Position numbers and translations under genes: made by a program. A stretch of 45,088 nt of DNA from contig MHAK01000114.1 of assembly GCA_001802945.1 (NCBI GenBank), positions 1-45,088 of the forward strand, written 5' to 3'. The notes below the pieces were generated by a model that saw only the letters and a list, made by a program, of their open reading frames with translations, searched no databases and had not been told where the DNA came from. This DNA is from Ignavibacteria bacterium RIFCSPLOWO2_12_FULL_56_21 (GTDB taxonomy: Bacteria; Bacteroidota; Ignavibacteria; UBA10030). Positions 17,766 to 26,386 of the stretch are shown here, in pieces. The first letter of the stretch is position 1. Every line of letters begins with the position of its first letter.

Positions 17766-18062
17766 TCCAAGAGAAGATTGCGGATTGAGGTCCCTCGACT
17801 ACGCTCGGGACTTGAATGCAGACCTGCCCGCCGAACTCACGTCAGTGAGGCACGCGGGGACTGATTATCTGGTGAAGGGCCACGATCGTTATTGTTGCAT
17901 GGGAGGCATCTCCCAACTTAAGTCGGGGTCTGGTAGTTTCGCTGTAAAGCTGCCGAAAAGTCCTTAGCACTTTCTACAAGCGCCATTTAACCATCTAGCC
18001 AATTTCGTTCATCTCATGCCAATTAACCAATCCCGTTCTCCAATGGCCATTTAACCAATTCC
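17766..18062. other. Non-coding stretch with hairpins and CATTTAACCA repeats
   Basis: I see no gene here. It holds the phrase CCCTCGACTACGCTCGGG (about 17793-17810). A two-part stem follows: CCCGC/GCGGG (17827-17831/17854-17858) enclosing CTCAC/GTGAG (17836-17840/17845-17849). Next is a small GGGAG-GCAT-CTCCC hairpin (17901-17914). Finally there are three diverged copies of a (C)CATTTAACCA or AATTAACCA unit at about 17983, 18020 and 18048. A structured RNA in the first half is possible but unproven. Confidence 0.5.
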
Positions 18063-18097
18063 GTTCACCGTCCTTGTTCTCTGTTCCTAACTATCGA

Positions 18098-18150
18098 TTT
18101 TCGATTGACGATTCTCTATTTACTATTCTCCATTCACCATCAACACGCTT
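18098..18150. repeat. Dispersed repeat arm, GATTGACGATTCTCTATT unit
   Basis: Bases 18100-18128 equal 11056-11084 with one mismatch, and TTTTCGATTGACGATTC (18098-18114) occurs again exactly at 28647-28663. It lies just upstream of the galE-like start. Only one arm is clear here. Because the repeat contains no in-frame stop, the epimerase reading frame stays open through it, which can mislead start prediction. Confidence 0.85.
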
Positions 18151-18154
18151 TCCT

Positions 18155-19081
18155 ATGAAGATCCTCGTGACAGGCGGTGCCGGCTTCATCGGTTCTCACG
18201 TCGTTGACGCGTATGTCGAGGCGGGGCATGACGTTGTCGTCGTCGACGACTTGTCCAGCGGCAAACCCGAGAATGTGAACGCAAAAGCGAAGCTCGTCCA
18301 GATGGACATTCGGGACGCCGGGTTTGAACGCGTAGTTGCGGAACATCGGATAGAAGTGATCAGCCACCACGCAGCACAAATGGACGTCCGGCGATCCGTA
18401 GCCGACCCTGCGTTCGACGCATCGATCAACGTTCTCGGCGGACTCAACGTTCTGGAGGCCGCACGGAAACAGGGCGTTGTCAAGTTCATCTTCGCTTCAA
18501 CCGGAGGGGCCATTTATGGGGAGCAGGAATATTTTCCTGCCGACGAGCAACATCCGTTGCGTCCGCTTTCCCCCTACGGGATCACAAAACTCGCGACGGA
18601 GAAATACTTGTACTTCTACAAAGAAGTGCATGGACTGAATTCCGTCATTCTCCGGTATGCGAACGTATACGGTCCCCGGCAGAATCCTCATGGCGAAGCC
18701 GGCGTGGTCGCAATTTTCTGCAGCAAGATCCTGGAGGGTCAGCAACCGGTGATCAACGGTAACGGCAAGCAAACGCGCGATTACACGTTTGTCGGCGACA
18801 TCGTCAAGGCGAATGTGTTCGCGCTTTCGTCTGCAAAGACGGACACCTTCAATGTCGGCACGGGCATCGAACACGATGTGAACTATGTTTTCCAGAGGAT
18901 CGCCGCAACGCTCAATCCGAAGTGCCCGGAGCAGCACGGCCCGGCAAAGGCGGGAGAGCAGATGCGGAGTGTTATCACCTCGGAAAAGATGTTTCGTGTG
19001 TTCGGGTGGCATCCGAGCGTGACGCTCGAAGACGGCCTCCGAAGGACCGCTGAGTGGTTTCGCGGGCATGGGCCGAAATAA
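18155..19081 (+). CDS. NAD-dependent epimerase, UDP-glucose 4-epimerase-like
   Basis: This is a short-chain dehydrogenase fold enzyme predicted to interconvert nucleotide sugars, typically UDP-glucose and UDP-galactose. The 308 residues show the NAD-binding GGAGFIGS (7-14), the Ser/Thr of FASTGGAIYG (114-122), and catalytic Tyr141 and Lys145 in SPYGITKLATEK. The start MKILVTGG at 18155 is chosen over the open frame from 18074, whose extra 27 residues are encoded by repeat DNA. The stop shares one base with the meaB start. Dehydratase activity on another nucleotide sugar is possible. Confidence 0.92.
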   Translation: MKILVTGGAGFIGSHVVDAYVEAGHDVVVVDDLSSGKPENVNAKAKLVQMDIRDAGFERVVAEHRIEVISHHAAQMDVRRSVADPAFDASINVLGGLNVLEAARKQGVVKFIFASTGGAIYGEQEYFPADEQHPLRPLSPYGITKLATEKYLYFYKEVHGLNSVILRYANVYGPRQNPHGEAGVVAIFCSKILEGQQPVINGNGKQTRDYTFVGDIVKANVFALSSAKTDTFNVGTGIEHDVNYVFQRIAATLNPKCPEQHGPAKAGEQMRSVITSEKMFRVFGWHPSVTLEDGLRRTAEWFRGHGPK

Positions 19082-20034
19082 TGTCGTCCACCACGGACAT
19101 CGTCGACGGAATTCTCCGGGGCGACCGGCGGTCGATCGCCAGGGCCATCTCGTACGTGGAAAACGGCGCCCCGGGTGCAGCCGAAATTCTCCGTTCCGTG
19201 TACGCCAACGTCGGTCGCGCGTATCGCATCGGTATTACAGGACCTCCGGGGGCCGGCAAGAGCACGCTTACGAACAGGCTGGCGCGCCTCTACCGAACTT
19301 CGGGAAAAAGCGTTGGCATCATCGCCGTCGACCCGACGAGTCCATTCACCGGCGGCGCGCTGCTCGGGGACCGCATACGGATGACCGACGTAGAGACGGA
19401 CGACGGTGTCTTTATTCGGAGCATGGCCTCGCGCGGGAGCCTCGGCGGACTCAGCCGCAAAGCGAAAGAAGCGGCCGACATCCTCGACGCCGGCCGTCTC
19501 GACATCATACTTTTCGAAACTGTCGGCGTGGGTCAGTCGGAATTGGACATTGCCGGCGCAGCAGACACGACGATCGTCGTTCTCGTTCCGGAGTCCGGAG
19601 ACGGCATCCAGGCGATGAAGGCGGGGTTGATGGAGATCGCGGATTTTTTCGTCCTCAACAAGTCGGACCGCCCCGGAGCGGACCAGGCGGCCATGTCGAT
19701 CAAGATGATCCTGGGGTTTCGTCCCCATGACGGAGGAAGCTGGCTGCCGGACGTGGTAAAAACGAGGGCGGGAGAAGGCAAAGGGATCGATGAAGTAGCG
19801 GCAGAGATCCAACGCCATCGGACGCATCTCGAGACGACGGGACGGCTCCAGGAACGCCGAACGGATCGGGTCAAACGCCAGATTCGGGAGCTTGTCGAAG
19901 AAGAACTGCAGGTGGTGTTCTGGAACGACCAACGGGTGAAGCTGTTGAACGATCGCCTGCACGGCTGGTCCAACGGCACATCAACGCCCTTTGACATAGC
20001 GCACGAATTAGTGGGTAATTTTAGGGGAAGATGA
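19081..20034 (+). CDS. meaB: MeaB/ArgK-family GTPase, methylmalonyl-CoA mutase chaperone
   Basis: MeaB is a G3E P-loop GTPase that protects and reloads B12-dependent methylmalonyl-CoA mutase. The 317 residues have the P-loop GPPGAGKST (54-62), DPTSPFTGGALLGDRIRM (84-101), the switch II ETVGVGQSE (146-154) and the guanine-specificity NKSD near 197. The C-terminal dimerisation arm is present. The ATG overlaps the stop of the upstream epimerase gene by one base. No mutase gene lies in the window, so its client is elsewhere; the next gene is an acyl-CoA dehydrogenase, in keeping with acyl-CoA catabolism. The chaperone role is inferred from the family. Confidence 0.93.
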   Translation: MSSTTDIVDGILRGDRRSIARAISYVENGAPGAAEILRSVYANVGRAYRIGITGPPGAGKSTLTNRLARLYRTSGKSVGIIAVDPTSPFTGGALLGDRIRMTDVETDDGVFIRSMASRGSLGGLSRKAKEAADILDAGRLDIILFETVGVGQSELDIAGAADTTIVVLVPESGDGIQAMKAGLMEIADFFVLNKSDRPGADQAAMSIKMILGFRPHDGGSWLPDVVKTRAGEGKGIDEVAAEIQRHRTHLETTGRLQERRTDRVKRQIRELVEEELQVVFWNDQRVKLLNDRLHGWSNGTSTPFDIAHELVGNFRGR

Positions 20035-20070
20035 ACGAGGAAAACTCAAATTGTATCGGAGAATAGAAAA

Positions 20071-20090
20071 CCGCGAATGAACGCGAATTC
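20071..20090. repeat. CGCGAATGAACGCGAAT repeat unit
   Basis: CCGCGAATGAACGCGAAT is identical to the arm at 40561-40578, and shortened forms occur near 38046 and 41031. Here no inverted partner is obvious. It lies in the 192-base gap between meaB and the acyl-CoA dehydrogenase gene. Confidence 0.7.
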
Positions 20091-20189
20091 CTGTGAAAAC
20101 GGTTGAAATGATCTGACGCATTTGAGATAGCTTCTAAGTACTGTGGAGAAAGAAGCGCTCTGATATTCACGCTTATGGTGTTCGCATTC

Positions 20190-20224
20190 GACAATCGACA
20201 ATCGACAATTGACAATTGACAATC
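20190..20224. repeat. Five tandem 7-bp GACAATY repeats before a start codon
   Basis: GACAATC, GACAATC, GACAATT, GACAATT, GACAATC run without interruption and end two bases before the ATG at 20227. They occupy the place where a ribosome-binding site would be expected. Copy-number change by slippage could alter translation or promoter spacing of the dehydrogenase gene, but no variation is visible in a single sequence. Confidence 0.85.
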
Positions 20225-20226
20225 CA

Positions 20227-21366
20227 ATGGATCTCTCCTTTACTCAAGAACAGAACATGCTTCGCTCGGCGGTGCGGGAATTCGCCGAGAAAGAGATCAA
20301 GCCGAACGTTTTGAAGTGGGACGAGGCCCAGACCTTTCCTGCGGAAGTTATGAGAAAAATGGGAGAGCTCGGTTTCCTCGGGACGGTCGTTCCCGAAGAC
20401 CTGGCCGGGGCCGGACTTTCCGCGGTCGAGTTCTGTGTTGTCATGGAAGAGCTCTCCCGCGTCGACCCTTCCGTCGGATTGACATTCGCTGCGCACAGCG
20501 GACTCTGCCTCCAGCATCTCCTGATGTTCACAAACACGGAACAGGCGAAGAGATACATTCCTGATCTGGCGACGGGGGCAAAGATCGGTTCATGGTGTCT
20601 TACAGAGCCCGGTTCGGGCAGCGATTCAGGCGGCATGCTGACGACGGCCATATTGAAGGGGGACCATTACTTTGTAGAAGGGACGAAGACGTTCATCACG
20701 AACGGTGGACATGCATCGACGTTTGTCGTCATGGCGAAGACCGACCCGAAAGCTGGGAAGAGCGGCATTTCGGCCTTCGTCGTCGACGGTACACTGGGGG
20801 GCGTGCATGTCGGGAAAAAAGAGAATAAGCTCGGCATGCGGGCAAGCGACACCGTACAATTGTCGTTCGACGGAGTCAAAGTGCCCAGGGCGAACCTTCT
20901 GGGAAAAGAAGGAGAAGGATTCAAGCAGGCGTTGGCTGTTCTGGATAGCGGACGCATCGGAATCGCCGCCCTGTCGGTCGGTCTCGCTCAGGGGGCGCTG
21001 GAAGCCGCGACTGCGTACGCGAAGCAGCGGAAACAATTCGGAAAGCCGATCGCCGATTTCCAGGGGATTCAGTTTATGCTGGCTGATATGGCGGTGGAGC
21101 TTCACGCGTCCCGCCTGCTCACATTCCGAGCTGCGGCGGCAAAGGCAAATGGTGAGGACATAACGCTCGTTGCGGCGCAGGCAAAGTATTTCGCATCAGA
21201 ATCCGCGCAGCGAATCGCAACCGCAGCCGTGCAAACGCATGGCGGCTATGGCTTCATCAAGGAATATCCCGTCGAAAAATTCTACCGCGACGTGAAACTC
21301 CTGACGATCGGAGAGGGAACGTCGGAGGTCCAGAAGATGGTTGTCGCTCGAAAACTGCTTTCGTAG
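20227..21366 (+). CDS. Acyl-CoA dehydrogenase, short-chain type
   Basis: This FAD-dependent enzyme makes the alpha,beta-double bond in acyl-CoA and feeds electrons to ETF. The 379 residues contain the FAD/substrate signatures WCLTEPGSGSDSGG and FITNGG, the RKQFGKPIADFQ helix, THGGYGFIKEYPVE, and catalytic Glu363 in TIGEGTSEVQ. The late catalytic Glu is typical of short-chain/butyryl- and branched short-chain dehydrogenases. The start is ATG 20227; the frame is open for six more codons into the GACAATY repeat. Exact chain length cannot be read from sequence. meaB is upstream, and a GCAAAG hairpin follows. Confidence 0.94.
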   Translation: MDLSFTQEQNMLRSAVREFAEKEIKPNVLKWDEAQTFPAEVMRKMGELGFLGTVVPEDLAGAGLSAVEFCVVMEELSRVDPSVGLTFAAHSGLCLQHLLMFTNTEQAKRYIPDLATGAKIGSWCLTEPGSGSDSGGMLTTAILKGDHYFVEGTKTFITNGGHASTFVVMAKTDPKAGKSGISAFVVDGTLGGVHVGKKENKLGMRASDTVQLSFDGVKVPRANLLGKEGEGFKQALAVLDSGRIGIAALSVGLAQGALEAATAYAKQRKQFGKPIADFQGIQFMLADMAVELHASRLLTFRAAAAKANGEDITLVAAQAKYFASESAQRIATAAVQTHGGYGFIKEYPVEKFYRDVKLLTIGEGTSEVQKMVVARKLLS

Positions 21367-21383
21367 GAAGTGCTTACGTAAGT

Positions 21384-21503
21384 TTGCCGCAAAGAAGCAA
21401 AGGGGACAAGAGAGAACGCAAAGAGAACGTCTGATCGGATGCACACAACGAACTTCTTTGCGACCTCTCTCTTGTCTCTGCACCTTTGCGGTTTCTCTTT
21501 GTG
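21384..21503. repeat. Tandem-arm hairpin, GCAAAG unit
   Basis: Arm one (21384-21429) contains CCGCAAAGAAGCAAAGGGGA, CAAGAGAGAACGCAAAGAG. Arm two (about 21453-21503) carries CTTTGCGACCTCTCTCTTGT and GCACCTTTGCGG. They form an imperfect stem of about 40 bases with a loop near 25. It sits between the dehydrogenase stop and the next start at 21528. Within arm two, TTGCG and CACCTTTG are 18 bases apart and could mimic a promoter. The unit is shared with the hairpin at 42042. Confidence 0.87.
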
Positions 21504-21527
21504 GGTGGTTGTGAGGACTTCTGGAGA

Positions 21528-24500
21528 ATGATTGTGAATCGTGAATCCCGCGCAAGCGTTGTTGCCCTCCTCTTCGTCCTGTCCGGATCCCTCGGCCTGA
21601 TCTATCAGATCGTGTGGTTCAAGTATCTGTCGTTGTTCCTGGGGAACACGACATACGCACAAACGATCGTTTTGGCGACGTTCATGGGCGGACTCGCGAT
21701 CGGGTCGGCCCTTTGGGGACGCGAGTCAGACCGGCTTGCCAGACCGCTGATGCTCTACGGATGGCTGGAGGTAGGCATCGGCGTATACTGCTTGTTGTAT
21801 CCCACCCTCCTGGATGGACTTCGCTCGGCGTTTGTCGGCATCGTGCAAAGCTCGGGCTGGGAAAGCGGCAGCACGGGAGTTCTCATGCTCAAGCTCGGCG
21901 TCAGTTTGACAAGTCTCCTTGTGCCGACGATCCTAATGGGCGGAACATTGCCAGTCTTGGTTCGCACTCTCTCCCACACTCTCCGCGAAGCGGGACGGAC
22001 AGTGGCGGTGCTCTACTTCCTGAACAGCTTCGGTGCTGTCGTCGGGTCATTGCTGGCGGGGTTCTTCTTTATCCGGCTCGTGGGACTCGAGTCCACGGTC
22101 TATTCCTCGGCAGTCTTTAATCTTCTTGTCGGTGCGGTGGCGATCGTTGTCGGCCGACGGTCTGAAGAGCCGGAACCATCGGCGCCATCCCAGTCGAAAG
22201 AAGATGTGGGGTCGCCGTATACGATACGCCAGGTCAAAGTGGCCATCATTGTGGCCGGACTTTCGGGTTGCGCAGCAATGATTTACGAGGTGTCGTGGGT
22301 CCGCATGCTCATTCCGGTCCTCGGATCATCGACGTATTCATTCTCTCTCATGCTCGTTGCTTTCATTTCGGGCATAACGCTCGGGAGCATGATCGTCGCC
22401 GGCCGCATTGCGAAGGTGAAAGACCTCGTGCCGTGGCTCGCCGGGACTCAAATGGGAGTTGCGCTCTCTCTCCTGGTGACATTGCCGGTCTTTGGTATGG
22501 TCCCGTATCTCTTCTGGAAAACGGCGCACATGTTAACGCGTTCGGAGGCGACGTACCCGTTGTTCCTTTTTCTCCAGTTCCTGCTCGGGTGTGCGCTCAT
22601 GATCGTCCCGACCGTTTTCATGGGTATGACCCTGCCGATCGCAATGCGCATCGCCTCGCGCAGCATGGATCGTCTGGGCCGTTCGGCGGGTTTTGTGTAT
22701 GCCGTGAATACGGTGGGTACGGTCGTGGGTGCGCTTGCGGCCGGGCTTGTGCTGTTCCCTGCGGTCGGTGTGCAACGGACGACGGAGATCGGCATCATCC
22801 TCAATGCCGCTGCGGCCGTGATCGTCCTGGTGTTCAGCGTTCGCGTAGTATCCAGAAAGTTAACGTACATCCTGGGCACATTTGGCGTGCTGGTCGGGAT
22901 GGGCTTCGCGTTGGCGCCTGAGTGGAATCGTTCGACAATGCTCACGGGCGTCTTTCGACTGATCAATAAGAACACGCCGCCGCCGGAGAGTTTTCCGGAA
23001 TTTGTCGACAGATATGAACCTTCGGACGTGCTCTACTACAAGGAAGGAACGACGGCCACGGTAGGGGTCGTCGAGTCGCCAACGCCCGAGGGGATGCAGA
23101 ACGTACTCATCATCAACGGTAAATCGGACGCATCATCGCGCGGCGACCTCCCAACACAAGTACTCCTTGGACAGCTGCCGTCGATGTTCCATCCGAATCC
23201 GAAGAACGCCCTGGTTATCGGTTACGGCAGCGGCGTGACTGCCGGCAGTATTCTGCGGCATCCGATCGACCGCCTGGATTGCGTTGAGATCTCTCCGGAA
23301 GTTGTCGAGGCGTCAGAGCATTTTTCTCACGTAAACAACCGTCCGATGGACGACCCCCGGACGCACATGCACGTCGAGGACGCGCTAGCCTATCTCAAGC
23401 TGACGTCGCACACATACGATATCGTCGTCAGTGAGCCTTCGAATCCCTGGATCGCGGGCATCGGCAACCTGTATACGCGCGAATTCTTCGAGCAATGCCG
23501 CAGCAAGATGGGCGCCGACGGCATCATGGTGCAGTGGTTTCACTTGTACGAGATTGATGATGAGATGCTCAGGCTCGTGCTCCGGACTTTCGCTTCCGTG
23601 TTTCCGCATGTGACACTGTGGGAACCGATGGCCGCCGACATCATCCTCGTGGGTTCAAACTCGCCGCTGGAGGTCACAGACGCAAAGCTCGCGGCCGCCA
23701 TGAAGGCCCCGGGCATCAAGAGCGACCTCGAGCGCATCATGATCCGCGACCCTGTGACGCTGTTGACGCTGCAGGTCATGAGCGACCGGACTGTGCGCAC
23801 GTACGCAGGTGAAGGCAGGCTGAACACCGAAGATCTTCCGCTGCTGGAATACGGCGCCCCGCAGGCTTTCTTCGTCAACAGGGGCGCTTCGAAGATCGAC
23901 GACAACGACGATCGAATACGTGCGTCGGGTCCCGAGACCTATCTCCTTCGTCGCCTTCGCGAAAAGCCGATGACGGCCCAGGAATTGCTGAATGCCGGAC
24001 GCCTGCATGCCAGTCCAATGCGCGGACATCCACTTCTGGCGTACTTCTTCCTGGCGGAGTACCTCAAGAAGCAGCCGAAGGACGCGCGCGCCGTCGCGGT
24101 TATGGCGGATGCGCTTGCGCGGCTGCGCAAACCGGTGGAAAGTCTTGCGTATCGGAAGTTGTTGACCGAACTGACGCCCAGAGACCCGAAGGCGCTGGAG
24201 CGGTACGCATGGGAGAAGTTCGAGTCGGACCTGAAAATGATGAGCGCGATGGCAGCCCTTAACACCGCCGAGCCGGAGCGGCTCCTTCATAAGAGTGTGG
24301 AATTGACGAAGGATACGGTGGACCTGTACCGTGTTCGTTTAGCTGACATTTTGTATTCGACGGGCCGGTATCGTCAGTCACTCGATCAGTACATGCGGGC
24401 ACTCGAGATCCGGGAAATCTACGAGCCCGATCAGTACATTCCGCAGGACCAGATCCTGCTCCGGGTTGCACAGTGCTTTTACCATCTCAACGACCGACAG

Positions 24501-24608
24501 CGGGCAGCCGGCTACGCCCTCCAGGCGAATTGGGCAAATCCGCGGAATACGGGGGCGAGGGAGCTCATTAATCAGATTTGGCTGGATGGAGGCGGGGGAG
24601 TTCGATAG
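21528..24608 (+). CDS. Polytopic membrane protein fused to a spermidine-synthase-like domain and C-terminal helical repeats
   Basis: The product has about 1026 residues. The first half holds roughly twelve hydrophobic segments in two similar blocks, each beginning with a GLSG/SGSLGLIYQI- or MIYEVSWVRML-type motif, as in 'fused MFS/spermidine synthase' proteins. A Rossmann methyltransferase-like domain follows (ALVIGYGSGVTAG, DCVEISPEVVEA, DIVVSEPSNPWIAG), resembling polyamine aminopropyltransferases. The last 200 residues look like TPR-type helices. Substrate and reaction are unknown. ATG 21528 is used, with GAGG about ten bases upstream; an earlier in-frame start at 21486 lies in repeat DNA. 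Confidence 0.88.
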   Translation: MIVNRESRASVVALLFVLSGSLGLIYQIVWFKYLSLFLGNTTYAQTIVLATFMGGLAIGSALWGRESDRLARPLMLYGWLEVGIGVYCLLYPTLLDGLRSAFVGIVQSSGWESGSTGVLMLKLGVSLTSLLVPTILMGGTLPVLVRTLSHTLREAGRTVAVLYFLNSFGAVVGSLLAGFFFIRLVGLESTVYSSAVFNLLVGAVAIVVGRRSEEPEPSAPSQSKEDVGSPYTIRQVKVAIIVAGLSGCAAMIYEVSWVRMLIPVLGSSTYSFSLMLVAFISGITLGSMIVAGRIAKVKDLVPWLAGTQMGVALSLLVTLPVFGMVPYLFWKTAHMLTRSEATYPLFLFLQFLLGCALMIVPTVFMGMTLPIAMRIASRSMDRLGRSAGFVYAVNTVGTVVGALAAGLVLFPAVGVQRTTEIGIILNAAAAVIVLVFSVRVVSRKLTYILGTFGVLVGMGFALAPEWNRSTMLTGVFRLINKNTPPPESFPEFVDRYEPSDVLYYKEGTTATVGVVESPTPEGMQNVLIINGKSDASSRGDLPTQVLLGQLPSMFHPNPKNALVIGYGSGVTAGSILRHPIDRLDCVEISPEVVEASEHFSHVNNRPMDDPRTHMHVEDALAYLKLTSHTYDIVVSEPSNPWIAGIGNLYTREFFEQCRSKMGADGIMVQWFHLYEIDDEMLRLVLRTFASVFPHVTLWEPMAADIILVGSNSPLEVTDAKLAAAMKAPGIKSDLERIMIRDPVTLLTLQVMSDRTVRTYAGEGRLNTEDLPLLEYGAPQAFFVNRGASKIDDNDDRIRASGPETYLLRRLREKPMTAQELLNAGRLHASPMRGHPLLAYFFLAEYLKKQPKDARAVAVMADALARLRKPVESLAYRKLLTELTPRDPKALERYAWEKFESDLKMMSAMAALNTAEPERLLHKSVELTKDTVDLYRVRLADILYSTGRYRQSLDQYMRALEIREIYEPDQYIPQDQILLRVAQCFYHLNDRQRAAGYALQANWANPRNTGARELINQIWLDGGGGVR

Positions 24609-24653
24609 GGACAACGCGGACGATGAGAGGAGCCCGGTCCGGCTTATTTACAC

Positions 24654-24683
24654 TCCCGGGATCTTAAGATTCCCGGGATCTTA
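24654..24683. repeat. Direct repeat TCCCGGGATCTTA with palindromic junction
   Basis: TCCCGGGATCTTA occurs at 24654-24666 and 24671-24683. The junction forms a near palindrome around ATCTTAAGAT. It lies in the 120-base gap before the carboxylase gene and could be an operator or a small hairpin; no factor can be named. Confidence 0.65.
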
Positions 24684-24728
24684 CTATGTACTATAAAGAG
24701 AGCAAGAATTCAGCCATCTGACCCGCCA

Positions 24729-26372
24729 ATGCCTCCCCACGATAAATCAGTCCAGTCCTCGCGCAATGCCGAGCACATGCAGGCACTCCTGAAGCGCATT
24801 CGCACAGAAGGTGACCGCGTGAAGCTGGGGGGCGGGCCCGACGCGCATGCGAAGCAGCGGGCAAAAGGAAAGCTCTCCGCGCGTGAACGCATCGAGCGTC
24901 TTCTCGACCCTGGCACGAAATTCCTCGAGGTCGGTCTCTTCGCAGCGCACGGAATGTATGAAGAGTACGGCGGGGCCCCTTCCTCCGGCACGGTGTTCGG
25001 CATCGGTACTGTTCACGGGAGGGACGTTGTTATTGTCGCGAACGACGCAACCGTCAAAGCCGGCGCTTGGTTTCCGATCACGGCAAAGAAGAATCTCCGT
25101 GCGCAGGAGATCGCGATGGAAAACCGCCTCCCCATCGTCTACCTCGTCGACTCCGCAGGCGTTTTCCTGCCGCTCCAGGCCGAAATCTTCCCGGACAAAG
25201 AACACTTCGGCCGCATCTTCAGGAACAACGCCGTCATGTCGTCAATCGGCATTCCGCAGATCGCCGTCATTATGGGACCCTGCGTCGCCGGGGGCGCGTA
25301 TCTTCCGATCATGAGCGACGAAGCGATGATTGTCGAGAAAACCGGCAGCGTGTTTCTCGCCGGTGCACATTTGGTCAAGGCGGCAATTGGCGAAGAGATC
25401 GACAACGAGAAGCTGGGGGGAGCAGATGTCCACTCCGAGATCAGCGGTGTCACCGACCACAAGATGAAGGATGATGCGGCGGCGTTGGAGAAGGTCCGCA
25501 GCATCATCTCCAAGCTGGGTACGAAACCCGCCGCGCCGTTCAATAGAACGGAACCGAAAGCGCCGAAACATGAGCCGAAGGAGGTCTATGGACTTCTTCC
25601 CGCGGATCGCGCCAAACCGTATGACATGTACGAGGTGCTCGATTGCATAGTGGATGATGGTTCGTGGGATGAATACAAGGCCGACTACGGGAGGACGATC
25701 ATCACCGGATATGCACGCGTGGACGGATGGGCGGTCGGCATCGTGGCAAACCAGCGCGCAGTTGTCAGGAATGCGAAAGGCGAGATGCAGGTTGGAGGCG
25801 TTATCTACAGCGACAGCGCCGACAAAGGCGCCCGGTTCATCATGAACTGCAACCAGAAGCTGATTCCGCTCGTATTCTTTCAAGACGTCACGGGATTTAT
25901 GGTCGGAAGCCGGGCTGAACAGGGGGGCATCATCAAGGACGGCGCAAAAATGGTGAATGCCGTCGCCAATAGCGTCGTCCCGAAGCTCACATTCATCGTC
26001 GGCAACTCGTATGGCGCGGGTAACTACGCGATGTGCGGAAAAGCCTACGACCCACGGCTCATCTTCGCTTGGCCCTCGGCGCAGATCGCCGTCATGGGCG
26101 GGAAGCAGTCGAGTGAAACGCTCCTTGCGATCAAGGTTCAACAGATGGAAAAAGGGGGCAAGCATATCAGCGCGAAAGAACAGGCCGCGCTGCTCAAAGA
26201 GATCCAGGACCGCTATGAATCCCAGCTCGACCCGCTCTACGCCGCTGCCCGGCTCTGGGTGGACGGCGTCATCGACCCGGCCGACACGCGCGAGGTCATC
26301 TCCCGCGGCCTGCGGATGGCCGCTCACAATCCCGACATACCGCGATTCAATCCGGGTGTGATCCAAACGTAA
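24729..26372 (+). CDS. Acyl-CoA carboxylase carboxyltransferase (beta) subunit, methylcrotonyl-CoA type
   Basis: This subunit transfers carboxyl from carboxybiotin to an acyl-CoA. The 547 residues contain both crotonase-fold halves: KLSARERIERLLDPG, the DSAGVFLPLQ and FPDKEHFGRIFRNNA stretch, GPCVAGGAYLPIMSDE, and in the second half FFQDVTGFMVGSRAEQGGI and GNSYGAGNYAMCGKAYDP. The FPD-x-HFGRIF segment is closest to methylcrotonyl-CoA carboxylase (leucine breakdown), though propionyl- or geranyl-CoA use is possible. The biotin-carboxylase subunit is not adjacent. The following unknown gene starts 15 bases later. Confidence 0.92.
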   Translation: MPPHDKSVQSSRNAEHMQALLKRIRTEGDRVKLGGGPDAHAKQRAKGKLSARERIERLLDPGTKFLEVGLFAAHGMYEEYGGAPSSGTVFGIGTVHGRDVVIVANDATVKAGAWFPITAKKNLRAQEIAMENRLPIVYLVDSAGVFLPLQAEIFPDKEHFGRIFRNNAVMSSIGIPQIAVIMGPCVAGGAYLPIMSDEAMIVEKTGSVFLAGAHLVKAAIGEEIDNEKLGGADVHSEISGVTDHKMKDDAAALEKVRSIISKLGTKPAAPFNRTEPKAPKHEPKEVYGLLPADRAKPYDMYEVLDCIVDDGSWDEYKADYGRTIITGYARVDGWAVGIVANQRAVVRNAKGEMQVGGVIYSDSADKGARFIMNCNQKLIPLVFFQDVTGFMVGSRAEQGGIIKDGAKMVNAVANSVVPKLTFIVGNSYGAGNYAMCGKAYDPRLIFAWPSAQIAVMGGKQSSETLLAIKVQQMEKGGKHISAKEQAALLKEIQDRYESQLDPLYAAARLWVDGVIDPADTREVISRGLRMAAHNPDIPRFNPGVIQT

Positions 26373-26386
26373 AATTCGGTCGTTTC

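Noticed and set aside
18074-18154. 27-residue N-terminal extension of the epimerase
   Set aside because: It is encoded by repeat DNA; the NAD-binding motif fits the start at 18155.
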